Assembly (NCBI GenBank): GCA_022453515.1
Contig: JAJNNY010000185.1
Span: 1 to 13,122 of the forward strand
DNA from: Astrocystis sublimbata
Lineage: Eukaryota > Ascomycota > Sordariomycetes > Xylariales > Xylariaceae
Length of the DNA stretch: 13,122 bases
Reading direction: 5' to 3'
Positions 9,627 to 13,122 of the stretch are shown here, piece after piece. Under the pieces are notes generated by a model. It had not been told where the DNA came from. It saw nothing but the letters and a program-made list of their open reading frames with translations, and made no database searches. Each line of letters starts with the position of its first letter. Position 1 is the first letter of the stretch. The position numbers and the translations under genes were made by a program.

Positions 9627-10014
9627 ATGATCAAACGCGTCAAAGCTTTCTCTGGACTGGTCACAGCAGCTGTCGCTGTAAGTTATTACCTCACTGCCTA
9701 CCTACTCACCGAGTCTGTCCTACCTAGATAGTTATAAACCTTGAAGCTACGGACCAAGCTCTAATTATCACTTCAAGTGGTCGTTTTGGGGCGGCGACAT
9801 GTTTCCTGCCAATGCCCAGACCGATCCGATAGGGGATCCAGCGACTTGGACGAGGGAGGAACTGCGACGCTGGCTAGCAGCTGTAAGTATCAAGAATGCA
9901 TCCTCCACCTCATATATTCGGCTGACTGACTTTCATCGCCAGCGCAACCTATACCCTGATCCCAGAGACACAGATAAGCAACTCTTGGAGAGGGTCCAGG
10001 CGAACATGCGGTAG
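9627..10014 (+). CDS. Small Ish1-motif membrane-anchored protein (75 aa), right-arm copy
   Basis: Proposed exons 9627-9677, 9778-9882 and 9943-10014 give 75 aa. The N-terminus is basic then hydrophobic (roughly residues 8-22, ending WSFWGG), like a signal anchor. The C-terminal part reads WTREELRRWLAA then RNLYPDPRDTDKQLLERVQ: the W-x-x-x-x-L-x-x-W-L helix, short loop and second leucine-rich helix of the Ish1/Msc1 motif, a HeH/LEM-like fold found in fungal stress and nuclear-envelope proteins. Only one such unit is present, whereas Ish1/Msc1 proteins carry several. Intron 1 (9678-9777, 100 nt) has GTAAGT and a CTAAT branch site at 9761-9765; its acceptor CAAG/TGG is the only nearby one that keeps frame. 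Intron 2 (9883-9942, 60 nt) has GTAAGT, CTGAC and CAG. An in-frame ATG at 9606 would add seven residues. The function is unknown; the first exon is the least certain part. Confidence 0.72.
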
Positions 10015-10431
10015 TAGCCAGAGCTCTTACAACAGCAGCATTTTAATGAATTATCCCAATACCATCAAGAGTAGGGCTTTCGGGCATCTGTGACTGCTTT
10101 GATGGTGATATTGGTCGAGTGGGAGGTCGATGCGAGACTGGGGACCTGGAATGGGCCAAGGTCACTGGGTCCTATTCTCTCCACTATGTTGTACCTGCCT
10201 ACAAATATCTACCTATATGTAAGTAGGTACCAAGCTCTACTCACCAGCAATAGTATATGTAGGTAGCTTAATGCCTCTCTCGTGAGTTGAACGAACATCA
10301 TCGACATGTAACCCACCATTAGGATTCTCTCGCATTCCTCACGTACGTTGAGTCGAGACGAGGCACCTACTGGGTGTGGCTGCCTCAGCTTGTTCACATC
10401 GACAAGGAGGTGAGGTACCTAGGTAGCAAGG

Positions 10432-10526
10432 GGGATGATTATTAAATGTCCGCCTCCCAACCGTCCACACCGACAAATAAGACCAGAGGAAGTGGGGCGA
10501 GGCGGTTATTTAATCATCATCATCCC
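10432..10526. repeat. Imperfect inverted repeat in the ste24 upstream region (mirror 2460-2554)
   Basis: The left half runs GGGATGATTATTAAAT then CCGCCTC at 10450-10456; the right half (10499-10526) is GAGGCGG then TTATTTAATCATCATCATCCC, which reverse-complements to nearly the same string with an extra GAT triplet and two mismatches. The loop is about 42 bp. It could be a transcription-factor palindrome pair, a hairpin, or a tiny MITE relic. Confidence 0.75.
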
Positions 10527-10590
10527 ACGGGCCTACTTACGTTCCCAGTACCTTAGGTACATCCGGTTCGTGCCCTGGAGCTACCCGACA

Positions 10591-10610
10591 TGTGCCTTAT
10601 GTAAGGCACA
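10591..10610. promoter_or_regulatory. 20-bp dyad in the ste24 upstream region (mirror 2376-2395)
   Basis: TGTGCCTTA, two central bases TG, then TAAGGCACA: perfect 9-bp inverted halves. Position is about 235 bp upstream of the ste24 start. The core TTATGTAA resembles a bZIP-type half-site pair, so it may be a dimeric activator site. No specific factor can be named. Confidence 0.5.
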
Positions 10611-10843
10611 CGATCCCTCCCTGAGGAGTCAGGACCCTGCCCCGCCGGCCCGGTACCCACCAGCCTAGGTAGGTACCTAAATCTGACACGTAGACGGACT
10701 GCCATGATATCTCGATCGGGCTAGCTCGGGGATCTCTGGTCACTGTCAGGTCTGTCATCATTGATCAGTTGTGATTGATGGTCTGATTGTAGAACTGTCC
10801 ATCTTCGCCTTCCGCATTTACCGTCGAGAGCGCAACTCCTGAC

Positions 10844-12360
10844 ATGATGGATTTCCTCCAGGTAAGTACCTATCCTGCCTAGACACACTGCTATCGTTTC
10901 CTGGCATCCCCCTGATACTCAGCATCTAATGTCTGCCCCTCCAGCGGCTCGCTCGCGCCCTCGATCGTCCGCTCTTTCCATGGAAGAGGCTTATCATCGG
11001 GTTCTCTGTCGCTCAGTACTGCTTCGAGGAATTTCTCTCCCTCCGCCAGTACCAGGTCCTCAAGAATACGAAGCCACCCAAGGTGCTCGAGCAGGAGGTC
11101 TCTAAAGAAGTTTACGACAAAAGTCAGGCATACGGTCGCGCCAAGGCAAAGTTCGGTTTCATCAGAGGTCTCTGGGGTCAGATCCAGAATGTCGCATTCA
11201 TACACTACGATGTCTTGCCAAAGCTATGGTCTCTTTGCGGCAACCTTCTGCTCCGCTATGCGCCTGCCAGGTTTACCGGCGAGATCTCTCAATCCATTGT
11301 ATTCGTCCTCTCGTTCATTCTGATCCAGCAAGCATTGTCTCTACCCGCCAATATCTACCATACCTTCGTCCTGGAAGAGCGCTTCGGTTTCAACAAACAG
11401 ACGCCCAAGCTGTTCATTACCGATATGATCAAGTCTAACCTGCTCGCTTTCGCTTTCGCGCCTCCCATTATTGCCGGCTTCTTGAGCATTGTCAAGAAGA
11501 CAGGTAACCAGTTCGTTACGTATCTGTGGCTGTTCACTGCTGCTATCCAGATGTTTATGATCACGGTCTACCCTATCGTCATTCTACCCCTCTTCAACAA
11601 GCTGTCTCCTCTGGAAGAAGGCAAACTCAAAACGAACACCGAAGGCCTGGCTAAGAAGCTCAACTTCCCGTTGAGCGAACTTTTCGTCATCGATGGAAGC
11701 AAGCGGAGCGCGCACAGTAACGCATACTTCTTTGGTCTTCCTTGGAAGAAGCACATAGTAATCTATGATACACTGATCGAGAAAAGCAAAGAGGAAGAGG
11801 TCGTTGCCGTCCTTGCTCACGAGTTAGGGCACTGGAGCCTCGGGCACACCACTCGACTTTTCGCCATCTCCCAAGTAAGCGAAATTCCCCTTTTCGCACA
11901 AGAAATTCGTTGCGTGTTGGCTGACGCTCTATAGCTGCATGTCTTCTACATCTTCACCTTGTTCTCCGTCTTCATCAACAACAACTCCTTGTACGCGGAC
12001 TTTGGTTTCATCAAGGACCATCCCATCATCATTGGTTTTATCCTCTTCTCAGATGCACTAGCCCCTATGGATACTGTCATCAAGCTGCTAATGAACATCA
12101 TGAGTCGACGCTTTGAGTTCCAAGCGGATGCCTTTGCACGCGACCTGGGATACAAGGCTGAACTCGCCGCCTCACTCATCAAGCTTCAAGTCCAGAATTT
12201 GAGCACTATGGAAGCAGACTGGATGTATGCCAGTTACCATTTCTCCCATCCAATCCTTTCGGAGCGACTGAGGGCTCTGGATTGGTCCCCAAGTGAAAAA
12301 GTGTCCGAGGATAAGCAAGAGACTGTTGGAGTGGAGAAAGCCAGTGGGCGCGAACTCTAG
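10844..12360 (+). CDS. ste24: CAAX prenyl protease 1 (Ste24/ZMPSTE24, M48A zinc metalloprotease), right-arm copy
   Basis: Integral ER/nuclear-membrane zinc endopeptidase. In fungi the family removes the -AAX tripeptide from farnesylated proteins such as a-type mating pheromone and cleaves its precursor again; it also helps clear clogged translocons. Three exons: 10844-10861, 10945-11874, 11935-12360, giving 457 aa (yeast Ste24 is 453). Introns are 83 and 60 nt with GTAAGT and GTAAGC donors; the second has a CTGAC branch site at 11921-11925. The zinc motif HELGH is residues 298-302, almost the yeast numbering (H297-H301). The third ligand is E377 in EFQAD. Other family signatures are FGFNK (153-157) and the stretch near 258-270 ending NAYFFG. 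Several hydrophobic helices are clear, for example around 124-136, 147-172 and 317-350. A second ATG directly follows the first (10847); family proteins often begin MDFLQ, so 456 aa is equally plausible. The C-terminal tail after about residue 428 is polar. The reading frame is intact. Confidence 0.96.
10862..10944 (+). other. ste24 intron 1 (right copy; mirror at 2042-2124)
   Basis: Donor GTAAGT directly follows CAG of a six-codon first exon. The acceptor CTCCAG precedes CGGCTC, with a CTAAT branch site at 10926-10930. A second possible acceptor (CTCAG, ending 10922) is upstream but would not give family sequence. Joining the exons yields MMDFLQ-RLARALDRPLFPWK, the expected Ste24 N-terminus. 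Confidence 0.88.
11875..11934 (+). other. ste24 intron 2 (right copy; mirror at 1052-1111)
   Basis: 60 nt, phase 0, with GTAAGC donor, CTGAC branch site at 11921-11925 and TAG acceptor. Splicing joins RLFAISQ to LHVFYIF, restoring the membrane helix that follows the zinc motif. The length is a multiple of three and the acceptor TAG is itself in frame, so unspliced message would stop exactly at the intron end. Confidence 0.92.
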
Positions 12361-12985
12361 ACCGATTGTCTCTATATACCATTCGATTGTCGCGGATCAT
12401 CAAAGCGATCCAGAAGATGTAGTATCAACCTCTCAAACGAGCACTGGGCCAGATTGGCCGAGAACTCTACTCCGTCTTATAATTTGCTTTTGCGAGGTCA
12501 TGGGTTGTTATCGGATTCATGCGTTTGGTTACCGTCCTAAGATGCACTTTCTTGACTTGGATCCTGAACACTTCGTCAAGATGAAGCCGGTCGACTGTTG
12601 AAGCAAGCTGAGTGTCACGGCGTGAAGCACGCGTGCTGTTAAAGGCAGAAAACATCCCCGCTCCTTTTCTCTCTAAAGGAAGGTTCCAGGCACGATATAG
12701 ATAATATTAGCACAAGGCGTGTGTGTACCATAGTATGCTGGTATGCGCGATTTTCCTAGCCTGAAGATAACAGCTATCACGATGCTCTCGACGGGTGAAG
12801 ATGGCTTTGCTGCTGGATTCATGTCTGTTGCTTAATTCATGGTGTGCCTACCTGTGAAGCTGGTGACTGCGGAAACCATCGACCACCTCACAGAGTGGAC
12901 GACTACTCTCGGCAGTTAGGCGGTATCATAGCTAGCTGACAATCGTATCACAGAACATAGTCTTTTGAGCGACGAATGAAGTTTG
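12361..12985. other. Gene-free outer flank of right arm (mirror 1-625)
   Basis: This is the 3' flank of ste24. Short open frames run on both strands (for example 12293-12601 +, 12467-12655 -), but none shows a recognisable domain or convincing splice context. No tRNA, terminator-like hairpin or tandem repeat was seen. Confidence 0.6.
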
Positions 12986-13027
12986 TTCGGCATGGTTGAC
13001 TTGCCTAGTTCCAAAACCAGTCTAGAC

Positions 13028-13122
13028 CAGGGTTGGCAAATTAGTACGTACTAATTTTATACTACACTTTAGTATTTTAGTTACTATAGTGTAGTATAAG
13101 TACATACTATAATTAGGACTGA
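13028..13122. mobile_element. Possible hAT-type transposon end (partial, runs out of the window)
   Basis: CAGGGTTGGCAAA at 13028-13040 resembles hAT terminal inverted repeats, which commonly start CAG or TAG plus G-rich sequence. The eight bases just before it, GTCTAGAC (13020-13027), fit the 8-bp GTNNNNAC target duplication known for hobo/Hermes hATs. Subterminal DNA is AT-rich with palindromes. No transposase and no second end are visible, so it may be a MITE, a solo end or a coincidence. Confidence 0.4.
13041..13099. repeat. Subterminal palindrome and 12-bp inverted repeat
   Basis: TTAGTACGTACTAA (13041-13054) is a perfect 14-bp palindrome. TTATACTACACT (13057-13068) pairs perfectly with AGTGTAGTATAA (13088-13099) around a 19-nt AT-rich loop; the pairing extends imperfectly to about 13115. 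This suits a non-autonomous transposon or its subterminal repeats. Confidence 0.75.

Larger units (their letters stand above)
10015..10843. promoter_or_regulatory. Intergenic region upstream of ste24 (mirror 2143-2971)
   Basis: 829 bp between the Ish1-motif gene and ste24, both on the same strand, so it holds the 3' end of one and the promoter of the other. It contains an imperfect inverted repeat (10432-10526), a compact dyad (10591-10610) and a cluster of TACCTAGGTA-type words (10416-10425, 10544-10560, 10662-10680). No further gene is supported. Confidence 0.6.
6510..12985 (-). repeat. Right arm of giant inverted repeat
   Basis: Reverse-complement partner of the left arm, 6,476 bp long. 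Its last paired base is 12985, which matches base 1 of the window. The sequence continues as unpaired DNA from 12986, but whether pairing really ends there is unknown because the partner would lie before base 1. Confidence 0.98.

Noticed and set aside
10891..11205. 104-codon minus-strand frame opposite ste24 exon 2 (mirror 1781-2095)
   Set aside because: Antisense shadow of the protease coding region; it spans intron 1 and has no family resemblance.
12293..12601. 102-codon open frame overlapping the ste24 3' end (mirror 385-693)
   Set aside because: It begins inside the ste24 coding region in another frame and its product shows no recognisable domain; no splice or start context supports it.

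Overview
The window is dominated by one structure: a near-complete giant palindrome. Bases 1-6476 and 6510-12985 are reverse complements, so every position x pairs with 12986-x. They are separated by a 33-bp non-palindromic AT-rich spacer (6477-6509). All reading frames mirror with identical coordinates and proteins, and every non-coding stretch I compared by eye also matched. Only the last 137 bp (12986-13122) are unpaired within the window.

The sequence looks like a filamentous ascomycete (Pezizomycotina, plausibly a Sordariomycete). Reasons: short 60-102 nt introns with GTAAGT/GTATGT-type donors and CTRAY branch sites close to the acceptor, compact genes, AT-rich patches, and fungal-type proteins (Ste24 CAAX protease, eL38 split into four exons, an Ish1-motif small protein, a fungal tandem ABM-like protein). 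I cannot name the species.

Each arm carries the same four genes. Reading outward from the centre on the right arm: a 222-aa two-domain dimeric alpha/beta-barrel (ABM-like) protein at 7273-7941 (+); ribosomal protein eL38 at 8452-8936 (-), convergent with it; a 75-aa Ish1-motif protein at 9627-10014 (+), divergent from eL38; and the CAAX prenyl endopeptidase Ste24 at 10844-12360 (+). The left arm holds exact mirror copies at 5045-5713 (-), 4050-4534 (+), 2972-3359 (-) and 626-2142 (-). These are ordinary, individually regulated eukaryotic genes. I see no operon-like pathway linking them.

The centre (6431-6555) is 125 bp with only three G and no C. It may be where a fold-back event started. 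The unique tail holds a likely hAT-transposon end (from 13028) preceded by GTCTAGAC, which fits the GTNNNNAC hobo/Hermes target-site consensus. The main question is whether the palindrome is genuine (recent inverted duplication or chromosome-end fold-back) or an in-vitro/assembly artefact. The sequence alone cannot decide. I found no novel enzymatic system, RNA gene or CRISPR array.
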